A stretch of 64,000 bases of DNA from Planctomicrobium piriforme (GTDB taxonomy: Bacteria > Planctomycetota > Planctomycetia > Pirellulales > UBA1268). Where the stretch lies: NCBI GenBank assembly GCA_945861585.1, contig CAMAVC010000001.1, forward strand, positions 69,947 through 133,946, in the 5' to 3' direction. Made by a program: the position numbers and the translations under genes. The notes beneath the pieces were generated by a model. It did no database searches, was not told where the DNA came from, and worked only from the letters and a program-made list of their open reading frames with translations. This document shows positions 19,556 to 29,945 of this stretch, one piece after another; the stretch's first letter is position 1; the number at the start of each line of letters is the position of its first letter.

Positions 19556-22009
19556 ATGGTGGGGAAAGTCATTCGCTCGCTCGCATGCTGTGCGGTGGCG
19601 TTGGCTTTGGTGTCGAGCGCTCGTGCGGTCGCGGCGCCCTTCACCTGGAACGGCGGCACGACGGGCACATGGACATCCGCCGCCAACTGGCTGCCGAGTA
19701 CCACGTGGTCGGGTTCGACGAACAATGCCGACACGGCCACGTTTCTCACCGGCGATGCGACGACGGTCACAATCCCCAACAATCAGATTTTTCTGAATGC
19801 ACTCACCGTCAATCGGGACCTCACCATCAACGGCACGTCCAGCACGTTTTCGACCGGCACTGCCTATACGCAGGCCGCGAACACGTCGGTGACAATCGGG
19901 CTCACGAATGCGAGTGCTTTGTTTCGGATGGGGCATGCCTCGTCGCAGGCCTTCAACACGCTCGGCGGCAATGCGAGCCTGACGGTCAACGTCAGTGCAA
20001 CGACGACCGGTCAGAGCGTCGTGACACTCGGTGCCAATTCGCTGCTGACGTATGCCGCGCCTATCAACTTTGGAGCCGGCAACTCGATCTACGCCGGGAG
20101 TGGCACCGTGGCCTATGCCGCGGCATCCGGAACGAGTGGGGGCCTCAAGTTTTATCTCAACGACACGACGAATCTCCTGATCAAATCGACAGCCAGCGCC
20201 GCGACCGGAACGGCGCAGGCACCCCTCATCGCGGCGAGCGGCACGAACACCGTGACGCTTGAACGGAACCTCGATCTCATGACACCGGTAACTTCGGGCA
20301 CAGCCGGCTCGGTTGTCCTCGGATTTTCGCGAAGTTCGGTGAATCCCACGAACTCGGTGTCGGCCAACGCGGCCGTCACGGTCACCGGGCCTTCGACACT
20401 GAGCATGAATCTGCTCGGCATCAACACCGGCATCGCCGGCATCCAAAAACTCGTCGTGGACAACGGCGCGGTCGTGCAGGTCGGCGACTTCTCGGCCGGG
20501 AAGGCGCAGGGTGTCTCGATGGTCAACACGAGCCTGGCTTACTTCCAAAACATGGCGAGTTCCGGCACGTTTCAGGTTGATTCGGTGAGCGGCGGCACGC
20601 TCCGCGTGAATGCCGATTCGTCGTTCAACGCGGCCACTGCGGCCAGCGGTTCGTTGTCGCTCGGCCTCGGCCTTGCGGTCACCGGCTCCGCCACGCTCGT
20701 CAACAACGGCGTGTGGACGAATCGCAACTATCAGACCACCACGATCATGCAGGGGCTCTCGGTGGCCCAGGCGGCCACGCTCAGCGGCACGGGCTCGTTC
20801 AATATGACGAGCGGCAACGTCGGCCAGACGGTCGGCAAGAGCGTGGCGATCAATGGCACCGTCGCCCCCGGCGACGTCGTGGCCGGCGTCAACGGCGTGG
20901 GCACGCTCACGATCAACTCGGGCACGGTGAGCTTCGGCGCGGCGAGCAGGGTGGCGATCAGTGGGAGCAACGCGACGCTTGACCGGCTCGTGTTGAATGC
21001 GCCGGTGAGCGTGACGAACGGCGCGGTGGTGGACTTCGCCGCTACGAGCAACCTCACCCAGGGCCGCTACCAGGTGCTCACCGGCTCGAGCGGCGTGAAC
21101 ACATTCACGGCGTCGAACGCGCCGGCGGCCTATTCGTTCGGCACGTCCGGCACCGACGCCTACCTCTGGGCGAAGCCCGTGTTCGGCACGATCACGGCGA
21201 CCCCGGCGGCCGCGCAGGTGATCACCGGCGGCACAGTGGCCTTCGGATACACCGTCGCCAATGCGGCACCGGCGGGCGGCCAGGATCTGGTGTTCACGAG
21301 TGCGGCCGGCAGCGGCGTCGTGGGCACTGTCAGCGGCTCGACGACGGTGGCGCCGGGCGCAGCAAGTGGGTCGCTCTCCGGCCTCTCATACGTCGGCAGC
21401 ACTCCCGGCCTGGCCCAGGCAGCGACGTTCACCGTGTCAGACCCGAACGCGTTCGCCACATCGGCGACGGGCACGGTCGCGCTCGACGTCCTCGCTCACG
21501 CGACGCCAGGGTTCGCGACGGCGGCAGGGGCGAGCATTCTCGATCCATTTGCCACCGGCACGATTTCGCTCGACTTTGGCTCACTCGCCGTGTCGGCCGG
21601 CCTGCAGACCCTCACCTACTCGCTCACGAACCTCGCCAGCCAGACCTACGGCTCGTCGCTCACTGCCGGGCTCGCCCTGACCGGCTTCACGGCCGACGGC
21701 GACGGCTTCGAGTCGGGCTTGGCGACGTTCGCGAGCCTCGCGGCGGGGAACACGAGCAGCATCTTCCAGGCGGAGTTCACGCCCACGAGCGAGGGCTCCT
21801 TCTCCCGCAGTTACACGCTGACGTTCTTCGACGACCAGAGCGTGGCTGGGTCGACCCAGCAGCGAAGCCTGACCGTGAACATGCAGGCCGTCGTCGTGCC
21901 AGTCCCCGAGCCTGGGGCCCTCGCCCTTGCCGGCGTGGGCGTAGTCCTCGCTGGCTGGCGGCTCAGCCGCCGAAGGCCGTGCGGGCGTTCGTGCAGCACA
22001 CGGCCGTGA
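19556..22009 (+). CDS. Secreted PEP-CTERM protein with autotransporter/passenger-like repeats (copy 1)
   Basis: Signal peptide; Ser/Thr/Gly/Ala-rich body; C-terminal VPEPGALALAGVGVVLAGWRLSRRR sorting signal. Start at MVGKVIRSLACC. Confidence 0.85.
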   Translation: MVGKVIRSLACCAVALALVSSARAVAAPFTWNGGTTGTWTSAANWLPSTTWSGSTNNADTATFLTGDATTVTIPNNQIFLNALTVNRDLTINGTSSTFSTGTAYTQAANTSVTIGLTNASALFRMGHASSQAFNTLGGNASLTVNVSATTTGQSVVTLGANSLLTYAAPINFGAGNSIYAGSGTVAYAAASGTSGGLKFYLNDTTNLLIKSTASAATGTAQAPLIAASGTNTVTLERNLDLMTPVTSGTAGSVVLGFSRSSVNPTNSVSANAAVTVTGPSTLSMNLLGINTGIAGIQKLVVDNGAVVQVGDFSAGKAQGVSMVNTSLAYFQNMASSGTFQVDSVSGGTLRVNADSSFNAATAASGSLSLGLGLAVTGSATLVNNGVWTNRNYQTTTIMQGLSVAQAATLSGTGSFNMTSGNVGQTVGKSVAINGTVAPGDVVAGVNGVGTLTINSGTVSFGAASRVAISGSNATLDRLVLNAPVSVTNGAVVDFAATSNLTQGRYQVLTGSSGVNTFTASNAPAAYSFGTSGTDAYLWAKPVFGTITATPAAAQVITGGTVAFGYTVANAAPAGGQDLVFTSAAGSGVVGTVSGSTTVAPGAASGSLSGLSYVGSTPGLAQAATFTVSDPNAFATSATGTVALDVLAHATPGFATAAGASILDPFATGTISLDFGSLAVSAGLQTLTYSLTNLASQTYGSSLTAGLALTGFTADGDGFESGLATFASLAAGNTSSIFQAEFTPTSEGSFSRSYTLTFFDDQSVAGSTQQRSLTVNMQAVVVPVPEPGALALAGVGVVLAGWRLSRRRPCGRSCSTRP

Positions 22010-23360
22010 CGAGGGCGTCGAGCCAGTCGCAGCGGTCGGGGAGCCGGCCCGTCTCGACGTCGCTTCCCACAAGGTCGCAGAGGATCCGCCGGAAGTACTC
22101 GTGCCGCGGATAGGAGAGGAACGATCGCGAGTCGGTTACCATCCCCACGAACCGCGCGAGCAGCCCAAGGTCGGAGAGCATGTTCATCTGCTCGCGCATG
22201 CCCCTCTCCTGATCGAGGAACCACCAGGCGCTCCCCCACTGGATCTTCCCCGGCACGGCACCGTCTTGGAACGACCCCGGCAGCGCCGCGAAGAGCGCGT
22301 TGTCGGCGGGGTTGATGTTGTAGAGGATCGTGCGGCCGAGGGCGTTGTCATCGGCGAGCCGGCCCAAAAACCGCACGAGTCCCGGGCCCTGGCGGGCGTC
22401 GCCGATCGTGTCGCAGCCTGCGTCGGACCCGAGCGCCCGGGCGAGCTTCGGATTCGGATCGCGGAACGGCCCGAGGTGCAACTGCGTGACGTGGCCGCGG
22501 GCATGGTTCCAGCGGGCCACGTGGAGCACGAGCCACGTGGCAAAGCGCACCGTCTCGTCGGGCGTGGCGGCGGTGCCCGCGAGGGCGCGCGTATAGATAT
22601 GGCTTGCCTCGGCGTCGGTGACGTCGGCATCGGCCAGGTGCAAAATCCCGTGGTCGCTCGCCCGGCAGCCGGCCGCGGCGAAGTCGGCGTGGCGCTGTTC
22701 GAGCGCGGCGAGTAGGCCGCGGAGTGTGTCGGCGGAGGTACCCGAGATCGTCGAGAGCCGCTTCGTCCAGGCTCGAAGTGCCTCGGGCCGATCGACGCGG
22801 GCCGCGGCGTCGGGCCGAAACGTGGGCACGACGCGGGTCGCAAAGCCAGACTTCGCGATCGCCGCGTGCCAGTCGAGCGGGTCGGACGGATCGTCGGTCG
22901 TTCCCACGAGTTCCACGTTCATCCGAGCGAGGATCCCGCGGGCTGTGAGATCGCCTGTGGCAAGCTGGCGGTTGGCCTCGTGCCAGATTCCGTCGGCCGA
23001 CGACTCCTCGAGCAGGTCTTCGATCCCGAAATGCCGGCGGAGTTCGAGGTGCGTCCAGTGGAAGAGCGGGTTGCGAAGCGTGTGCGGCACGGTGCGGGCC
23101 CAGGCCCGGAATTTTTCGTGCGGCGTTGCAGACCCCGTGATCAATTCTTCGGCCACGCCGTCGGCCCGCATCGCGCGCCATTTGTAATGGTCGCCCGCCA
23201 GCCAGACAGCATGCAGGTTTTCAAACCGCCGGTCTTCGGCGATGTCCTGCGGGCTCAGGTGGCAGTGGTAATCGACGATCGGCTGCCGCGCGGCCACGCG
23301 GTGGTAGAGATCACGGGCCACGGGCCCGGAAAGCAGGAAGTCGGAGTCGCAAAAAGACAT
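21963..23360 (-). CDS. uxaC: Glucuronate isomerase (uronate isomerase)
   Basis: Start MSFCDSDFLLSGPVARDLYHRVAARQPIVDYHCHLSPQDIAEDR; GSAWWFLDQERGMREQMNMLSDLGLLARFVGMVTDSRSFLSYPRHEYFRRILCDLVG, characteristic of UxaC. Confidence 0.95.
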   Translation of the reverse strand: MSFCDSDFLLSGPVARDLYHRVAARQPIVDYHCHLSPQDIAEDRRFENLHAVWLAGDHYKWRAMRADGVAEELITGSATPHEKFRAWARTVPHTLRNPLFHWTHLELRRHFGIEDLLEESSADGIWHEANRQLATGDLTARGILARMNVELVGTTDDPSDPLDWHAAIAKSGFATRVVPTFRPDAAARVDRPEALRAWTKRLSTISGTSADTLRGLLAALEQRHADFAAAGCRASDHGILHLADADVTDAEASHIYTRALAGTAATPDETVRFATWLVLHVARWNHARGHVTQLHLGPFRDPNPKLARALGSDAGCDTIGDARQGPGLVRFLGRLADDNALGRTILYNINPADNALFAALPGSFQDGAVPGKIQWGSAWWFLDQERGMREQMNMLSDLGLLARFVGMVTDSRSFLSYPRHEYFRRILCDLVGSDVETGRLPDRCDWLDALVTAVCCTNARTAFGG

Positions 23361-23427
23361 TGGTGACAGAAGATAGGATATAGTTCTGAAGAGTGGAACC
23401 GAAGCAGCCCGCAACGGGAGTTTCCCC

Positions 23428-23772
23428 ATGGCGACTGCCATCTCAGACTTGCGTCTGTCTCCGCACGAGCGGGATGGGATACGTCGCAGCGTGGATTCTG
23501 CGTGCGCTGCAACCGGGATACGATGGCGACGAATCGTCGTGTTCGGATCGCGAACCGATCCAGCCTGTCGCGGCGGCGACATCGATCTGCTCGTGGAGAT
23601 TGATCCGAACCACGATGTCGATTGCGAGCGGCTGAAACGTCGGCTGCGACTCGCACTCGAAGACGAAATCGGGGAGCAGCGAGTGGACCTCGTCATCGAT
23701 GACGGGATGCAGAGCGGGCCATTTCCGTCCCTGGCACGCGGACATGGAGTCGAGCTGTGGTCGAACACCTGA
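23428..23772 (+). CDS. MNT-type nucleotidyltransferase domain protein (putative antitoxin)
   Basis: VVFGSRTDPACRGGDIDLLVEID (GS...DxD nucleotidyltransferase signature); overlaps the next CDS. Confidence 0.8.
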   Translation: MATAISDLRLSPHERDGIRRSVDSACAATGIRWRRIVVFGSRTDPACRGGDIDLLVEIDPNHDVDCERLKRRLRLALEDEIGEQRVDLVIDDGMQSGPFPSLARGHGVELWSNT

Positions 23773-24209
23773 CACGCCTCCTGAAGGAGCAGTTGGTGCT
23801 GATGCAGGCGGCTGCTCAGGTTTTGGAGGAGTCGCGGAGCCGCGTGGCGGCCTTTGCGAACCGCCTCGGTTCGGCACTTTCCGTTGAAGAGCGCGAGTCA
23901 TGCGAGGCTCTGACCTCGCGGTTTGCCAGGCTCAACGACTTCCTCGTGCAACGCATGTTTCGCACACTCGACCAGATCGAGTTGGTAGATGAGGGTACGG
24001 CGCTGGATCGTCTGCAACGGGCCGAGGCCCGCGAGCTCATCGACTCGGCTCATCGCTGGCGAGAAATGCGCCTCCTGCGAAATGCGATCGCCCATGATTA
24101 CCTCATCGAGAGCGCCGACGCGGTGCTGGCCGATGCCCTGGCTGCAGCGCCCGAACTCGCCGAAACGGTCCGGCGGGTACTTCGGTATGTCACCATGAAG
24201 CAGTATTGA
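23757..24209 (+). CDS. HEPN-like putative toxin partner of MNT
   Basis: All-alpha 150 aa protein with RNAIAHDY (RX4HXY motif); starts at GTG inside the 3' end of the MNT gene. Confidence 0.75.
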   Translation: MVEHLTRLLKEQLVLMQAAAQVLEESRSRVAAFANRLGSALSVEERESCEALTSRFARLNDFLVQRMFRTLDQIELVDEGTALDRLQRAEARELIDSAHRWREMRLLRNAIAHDYLIESADAVLADALAAAPELAETVRRVLRYVTMKQY

Positions 24210-24266
24210 ACGGCGGACACGAAGAGACACCAACCTCTCGGTTGAGCACGACGTCTTGGTCCTCAC

Positions 24267-25808
24267 ATGTGCCAGAAGGATCAACCAGTGATATTCCGCA
24301 TCGGGCTCGTCTGTGTCGCGTTCCTCTTCGGGGCTGGCGTGGCCGATTCTGCCGACTCGCGGCAAAACGTCCTGTTCATCGTTTCCGACGACCTGAACTG
24401 CTTTCTCGGCTGCTACGGCGATCCGATCGTGAAGACGCCCCACATCGACAGGCTCGCGGCCCGCGGCGTGCGGTTCGAGCGGGCGTACTGCACGTTTCCG
24501 CTCTGCGGCCCGAGCCGCAACTCGTTCCTCACTGGGCTCTATCCGAACTCCACTGGGATCCATGGCAACGGCCAGATCTTCCGGCAGTCGATTCCGTCGC
24601 AGCTTTCGATGCCGCAGGCGTTTCGCCTCGCGGGCTACTTCGCCGCCCGCGTCGGCAAGATGTATCACTACAACGTGCCGATGTCGGTCGGCACCAACGG
24701 CCACGACGACCCTGGCTCATGGGAGCTTGAGATCAACCCCGCTGGCTGCGACCGGCTCGAAGAGGAGCCGAAGATCTTCTCGCTCGAGGCCGGAAAGTTT
24801 GGCGGCACGCTGAGCTGGTATGCCTCGCCCCGGGGCGACCGTGCGCACACCGACGGGATCATGGCCGACGACGCGGCCTGGGTGCTCGAACGCTGCGCCC
24901 GCGACCGCTCACGGCCGTTCTTTCTCGCGGTCGGCTTCTACCGGCCGCACACGCCATACGTGGCCCCGAAGACACCCTACTTCGAGACGTACCCCGAGGC
25001 CGAGATGCCGCTCGTCACGGGCGTGGCCGAGGATCAGCAGGACCTGCCGAAGGCGGCACTCGGCAGCCGCAAGGCCGAGCAGGATCGGATGACCGACGAC
25101 CAGCGGCGGCAGGCGCTGCAGGCGTATCTGGCGAGTATCAGCTTTCTCGATGCCCAGGTCGGCCGTGTGCTCGATGCGCTCGATAAGCACGGCCTCACCG
25201 ATGACACGATCGTCGTGTTCACGAGCGACCACGGCTATCACATGGGCGAGCACGGCCTCTATCAGAAGATGAGCCTCTTCGAGGAGAGCGCCCGCGTGCC
25301 GCTTCTGATCGCGGCGCCGGGTCGCTGCCAGGCCGGGAGCGTGGCGAAGTCACCCGTGTCACAGGTCGATATCTTTCCGACGCTCGCGGCGCTCTGCGGC
25401 GTCGATCCCCCGAAGAATCTCCAGGGTCAGAGCCTGGTGCCCTTGCTTGCCGACCCTTCGGCCGCAGGCCGCGGCTGGGCCATCACGCAGGTGACCCGGG
25501 GCAACCCCGGCCGGACGTCGCAGCCGAAGGAAGAGGGTGCCAAGGGCAAGCAGTTCTATGGCTACTCGCTGCGGACGCCGCGCTGGCGATACACCGAATG
25601 GGACGAAGGCCGCGAGGGACGCGAGCTCTACGACCACGATGCCGACCCGAAGGAACTCACAAACCTCGCCGAGGTGCCGGCCCATGCGGCGACGGTCGCC
25701 GACCTCTCGAAGCAGTTGGCCGCGGCCGTGAAGACGACCCTCCCGGCCGACGGCACCGTGCCGGAGATCAAGCCCGGCCTCTGGAACCCGAATCTCACGA
25801 ATCCGTGA
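24267..25808 (+). CDS. Sulfatase (iduronate-2-sulfatase-like)
   Basis: NVLFIVSDDLNCFLGCYGD; LCGPSRNSFLTG (CxPxR formylglycine site); VVFTSDHGYHMGEHGLYQKMSLFEESARVPL. Confidence 0.92.
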   Translation: MCQKDQPVIFRIGLVCVAFLFGAGVADSADSRQNVLFIVSDDLNCFLGCYGDPIVKTPHIDRLAARGVRFERAYCTFPLCGPSRNSFLTGLYPNSTGIHGNGQIFRQSIPSQLSMPQAFRLAGYFAARVGKMYHYNVPMSVGTNGHDDPGSWELEINPAGCDRLEEEPKIFSLEAGKFGGTLSWYASPRGDRAHTDGIMADDAAWVLERCARDRSRPFFLAVGFYRPHTPYVAPKTPYFETYPEAEMPLVTGVAEDQQDLPKAALGSRKAEQDRMTDDQRRQALQAYLASISFLDAQVGRVLDALDKHGLTDDTIVVFTSDHGYHMGEHGLYQKMSLFEESARVPLLIAAPGRCQAGSVAKSPVSQVDIFPTLAALCGVDPPKNLQGQSLVPLLADPSAAGRGWAITQVTRGNPGRTSQPKEEGAKGKQFYGYSLRTPRWRYTEWDEGREGRELYDHDADPKELTNLAEVPAHAATVADLSKQLAAAVKTTLPADGTVPEIKPGLWNPNLTNP

Positions 25809-25875
25809 TGTTGCGGCCACCGGGTCGGTAAATGAGCGACTGTTGACCGGGCGAGCAGTGGCCTAGGGTCAAGAC

Positions 25876-27180
25876 ATGCGGAGATTCAATCCCGGCCGCT
25901 CCGTGTCGGTGTCGCGGCGCTCGCTGTTGCGGGCGGCCGGAGCCGGCATTGCGCTGCCGCTGCTCGAGTCGCTCCTGCCGCGAGCTTTGCGGGCAGAGCC
26001 GGCGCTGGCCCCGCGGCGGCTCGTGCTCGTCCACAATGCCCTCGGCATGATGCCGCAGTTTTTCTTTCCCACCGCTGCGCCAGCCGCCGGTGCAGCCCCA
26101 TCGAGCCCCTACCTCGACCTCCTCGGCGGTCACCGCGGCCGCTTCACCGTATTCTCTGGGATGTCACATCCTGAGGTGGATGGTAATCATCACGCTGCCC
26201 AGTGCTTCCTCACGGGCAGCCCGCATCCGGGGCAGCCGAGCTTCCGCAACACGATCTCGCTCGATCAGGTCGTGGCCGAGAAGTTCGCGACCGAAACACG
26301 GTTTCCGTTTCTCGCGATGAGCGTCCGTAACGGCGACCATTATTCCAATACGCTCTCCGTGTCGCGGTCGGGCGTGCCGATCCCGGCCGAGACGAGCCCG
26401 AAGCGGCTCTACCGGAGTCTGTTCGTGGCGGGCACCGCCGCGGAGCAGGCGGCTGCCATGCGTCGGATCGAGGCTGGCGGGAGCGTGCTCGACCTCGTAC
26501 TCGACAAGGCCGTGAGCCTGGAGAAGCGCGTCCACCGGGCCGATCGGGCCAGGCTCGACCAGTTTTTCACAAGCGTGCGAGAGATGGAGGATCGGCTCGC
26601 GCAGGCTCGCGCATGGGAGCACAAGCCGAAACCGAAGGTGGACTACCCGGAACCGAGCGACATCGCCGACGCCAACGAGGTGATCGCGAAGTCGAAGCTG
26701 ATGTTCGACCTGACCCGGCTCGCTCTCGAGACGGATTCCACCCGGGCTGTCACGCTCTCGATCGCGACTTTCTCCGTCGTGCCGCACGTGCCGGGCGTGA
26801 AGAGCGAGGTCCACGGCCTCACGCACCACGGCAACGAGCCGGACAAAATCGCCGAACTTCGAAAGATCGAGGAGGCCCAGATGACGGCCTTCTCCACATT
26901 CCTTGCGGGGCTCGCGGGCGTGCGCGAAGGGGAAGGCACGCTTCTCGACCACACGCAGGTGCTCTATGGCAGCTGCCTGGGTAATGCCAACGCGCATGCC
27001 ACGGTGAACCTGCCGCTCATCCTCGCTGGGGGCGGCTACCGCCACCCGGGCCATCTCGCATTCGACGAGCAGCGCAACGAGCCACTTGCGAATCTGTTCG
27101 TGACGATGCTCCGACGATTCGGCCTGGAAGCGGAATCATTTGCCACGAGTACCGGGTCGCTGCGAGGGCTCGACGCGTGA
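25876..27180 (+). CDS. DUF1552 domain protein
   Basis: SRRSLLRAAGAGIALPLLESLLPRA leader; GMSHPEVDGNHHAAQCFLTG; gene directly upstream of and overlapping a DUF1592-type gene. Confidence 0.88.
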   Translation: MRRFNPGRSVSVSRRSLLRAAGAGIALPLLESLLPRALRAEPALAPRRLVLVHNALGMMPQFFFPTAAPAAGAAPSSPYLDLLGGHRGRFTVFSGMSHPEVDGNHHAAQCFLTGSPHPGQPSFRNTISLDQVVAEKFATETRFPFLAMSVRNGDHYSNTLSVSRSGVPIPAETSPKRLYRSLFVAGTAAEQAAAMRRIEAGGSVLDLVLDKAVSLEKRVHRADRARLDQFFTSVREMEDRLAQARAWEHKPKPKVDYPEPSDIADANEVIAKSKLMFDLTRLALETDSTRAVTLSIATFSVVPHVPGVKSEVHGLTHHGNEPDKIAELRKIEEAQMTAFSTFLAGLAGVREGEGTLLDHTQVLYGSCLGNANAHATVNLPLILAGGGYRHPGHLAFDEQRNEPLANLFVTMLRRFGLEAESFATSTGSLRGLDA

Positions 27181-29855
27181 TGGCGAGGTTGGTGGCCGTT
27201 CTTTCGATGATCTCGGCGGCGGCGCAGCCCGCCGCGGCCGGCGACCTCGCCCCACTGCAAGGGTTTTTTCGCCGCTATTGCCACGACTGCCACGCGGGCA
27301 AGGAGGGGGAGGCCGGGCTCGATCTAACGGCACTGCCGGCCGAGCTCACCGACCCGTCGGTGCGGCAGCGGTTGACGCGGGTCTACGACCGCGTGATCGC
27401 CGGTGAGATGCCGCCGAAGGGAAGTGAACAGCCAGCGAAGGGCGATCGGAACGCGGCGCTCCGCTCCCTCGACGAAGTAATCGTGGCGGCCGACGAGGCC
27501 GCGGCTCGCGAAGCCGGGCGGATCCGCATGCGGCGCCTCACGCGCAGCGAGTATGAAAACACGCTCCGCGACCTCCTTGCGCTCCCCCGGCTCGAAGTCC
27601 GGGAGATGCTGCCGCCCGACGCGCGGATCGCGGGGTTCGACAAGGTGGCGGGCGCGCTCGATCTCTCGCTGGCCCACGTCACGGCCTACGCGGCCGCCGC
27701 CGAGCACGCCCTCACCGCGGCGATCGCAACCCGCAGTACGCCGCCCCCCGTGTACAAGGCACGGGTGAGGCCTGTTGATCTCTTCAAACTCAGGTCGCAG
27801 GTCGTCGAGGGTAATTCAGTGCTTCTTAAGAACCGCCAGCCGGATCCCGTGATGCCACTGTTGAACGCATTCTCCGACCGGCCTGGGCATTTGATACCGG
27901 AGATCATGGAACGAGACCCCGCGATCTGGAACGCCCGCTGGAAGCTCTTTGAAGAGGCCAAGCACACCTCGGGCGATGACTCGATCGGCATCCTCATGGA
28001 AAACATGGCCGGCCGGGAGTCGGCCGTCGATTTTTCGGCTCTCTATCCGGGGCGTTATCGGATGCGGTTCTCGACGTGGGGCTTCCATTGGAACAAGGGC
28101 AAGGTCGAACCGGCCCTCACCCGGCAAGCGATGGCGCTGCGGGCCCATGCCGAGGGTCGGCAGCAGGAGGAAGGCCGCCTGCTCCAGCTCGTCGATGCCC
28201 CCTCGCTGGAACCCACCGTGCATGAAGTGACCGCCTGGCTCGACGCCCATGAGACCCTCGTGCTCGACCCGGTGTCGGTGCGAAACAGGATGCACGTGTG
28301 GCTCAAGGGCGGTCAGACGGCGGGGTTTGTGGGCGACGGCGTGACGCTCGACTGGTTCGAGATCGAGGGCCCGATCGACAAGTCCTGGCCTCCCGAGAGC
28401 CACCGGCGGCTGTTCGGCATGCTGCCGATCAAGCCGTTCGATCCGCAAGCAGGTGCGATGCCGCCGCCCCGCCAGCCGTTCCGTGAAGTGGGGGGCGTCT
28501 TCCGACCGAAACTCCGCGAACTCCCGCCGGCGGAGCGATCGCCGCCGCTCGAGACCGTACACGCGGCGAATCCCTCCGCCGACGCCCGCCGGCTGCTTGC
28601 CGACTTCCTCCCGCGGGCCTTCCGCCGCCCGGTGTCGAAGGATGAGGTGGAGCCCTACGCCGTGCTCGTCGAAGCCCGGCTTGCTGCGTACGACTGCTTC
28701 GAAGACGCGATGCGGCGGGCCTACGTCGCGGTCCTCACGAGCCCCGAGTTCCTGTTTCATCCGGCGGAGGTGCCGGGCACCACGCCCGTTCTCTTCTCCC
28801 GCGCGTCGCGGCTCTCCTTCTGGCTCTGGAACTCACCCCCTGATGCCGATCTTCTCGCGTCCGCGGCCGCCGGCACGCTCGCGGACGAAGGCGTTCTCCG
28901 GAGACAGGTCGATCGTCTTCTCGCCGACGAGAAGAGCGGGCGGTTTATCGAGGATTTCACGAACCAGTGGCTCGAGCTCGAAAAGATCGACGAGACGATG
29001 CCCGACAAGACCCTCTACCCCGAGTATTCGTGGCTGTTGCGTGAGGGGATGCTTGCGGAGACCCGGGGGTTCGTCCGCGAGTGCATCGAGAAGAACGAAC
29101 CGGTGAAGGTGCTCGCCGACTCCGATTTCACGATCCTCACGCAGCGGCTTGCCGAGCACTACGAAATCGCAGGAGTCGAGGGCGTCGGCCCGCGCCGCGT
29201 GTCGCTCCCGAAGACGAGCCATCGTGGCGGGCTCCTCACGCAGGCGGCCATCCTCAAGCTCACGGCCAATGGCACGGTGAGCTCCCCTGTCACCCGCGGC
29301 AAGTGGGTGATGGACCGGTTTTTCAACGCACCGCCCCCGCCCCCGCCGCCTGGAATCTCGGCGATCGATCCCGACACCCGCGGGGCGACCACGATCCGCG
29401 AGCAGCTCGACCGCCATCGCAATGACGCCACCTGCGCCGCCTGCCACAAGAAGATCGATCCGCCGGGATTCGCCCTCGAGAGCTTCGATCCGGTCGGCGG
29501 CTATCGCACCCGCTACCGCATCACCGGGAAGGGGGATCCCCCGCCGCCACTGCCGCTCGTCGTGCAGCCGCTGCGGTTCAAGCTCGGGCCGAAGGTGGAC
29601 GACTCCGGCCGGCTTCCCAATGGCAAACCGTTTGCCGGCATCGAGGCCTTTCGCGACGAGTTGGCCGGCCGGCCGCACGTGATCGCGCGGGCACTCGTGA
29701 GCTACATGCTCCGCTACGCGACCGGGGCCGACATCTCGTATGCCGACCGGAAGGCGATCGAAGCTCTTGTGGCCTCCACGAAAGGCGACGACTACGGGAT
29801 CCGCTCGCTCATCCATGCCGTCGCCACAAGCGACCTGTTTTCCGGCGAGCAGTAG
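27177..29855 (+). CDS. DUF1587/1592/1588/1595/1585-type planctomycete cytochrome protein (copy 2)
   Basis: RYCHDCHAGKEGEAGLDL and CAACHKKIDPPGFALESFDPVGGYRTRY; strongly similar throughout to 16656-19370. Confidence 0.92.
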   Translation: MMARLVAVLSMISAAAQPAAAGDLAPLQGFFRRYCHDCHAGKEGEAGLDLTALPAELTDPSVRQRLTRVYDRVIAGEMPPKGSEQPAKGDRNAALRSLDEVIVAADEAAAREAGRIRMRRLTRSEYENTLRDLLALPRLEVREMLPPDARIAGFDKVAGALDLSLAHVTAYAAAAEHALTAAIATRSTPPPVYKARVRPVDLFKLRSQVVEGNSVLLKNRQPDPVMPLLNAFSDRPGHLIPEIMERDPAIWNARWKLFEEAKHTSGDDSIGILMENMAGRESAVDFSALYPGRYRMRFSTWGFHWNKGKVEPALTRQAMALRAHAEGRQQEEGRLLQLVDAPSLEPTVHEVTAWLDAHETLVLDPVSVRNRMHVWLKGGQTAGFVGDGVTLDWFEIEGPIDKSWPPESHRRLFGMLPIKPFDPQAGAMPPPRQPFREVGGVFRPKLRELPPAERSPPLETVHAANPSADARRLLADFLPRAFRRPVSKDEVEPYAVLVEARLAAYDCFEDAMRRAYVAVLTSPEFLFHPAEVPGTTPVLFSRASRLSFWLWNSPPDADLLASAAAGTLADEGVLRRQVDRLLADEKSGRFIEDFTNQWLELEKIDETMPDKTLYPEYSWLLREGMLAETRGFVRECIEKNEPVKVLADSDFTILTQRLAEHYEIAGVEGVGPRRVSLPKTSHRGGLLTQAAILKLTANGTVSSPVTRGKWVMDRFFNAPPPPPPPGISAIDPDTRGATTIREQLDRHRNDATCAACHKKIDPPGFALESFDPVGGYRTRYRITGKGDPPPPLPLVVQPLRFKLGPKVDDSGRLPNGKPFAGIEAFRDELAGRPHVIARALVSYMLRYATGADISYADRKAIEALVASTKGDDYGIRSLIHAVATSDLFSGEQ

Positions 29856-29945
29856 GGTTTTCGTGTAGATAAATGTTCGACGGGCGGCGGGGGCGGGGCG
29901 GGCCTAGGATAAACGCCGGTTTGTGTTCATCGCCGGGGGTTTTTC

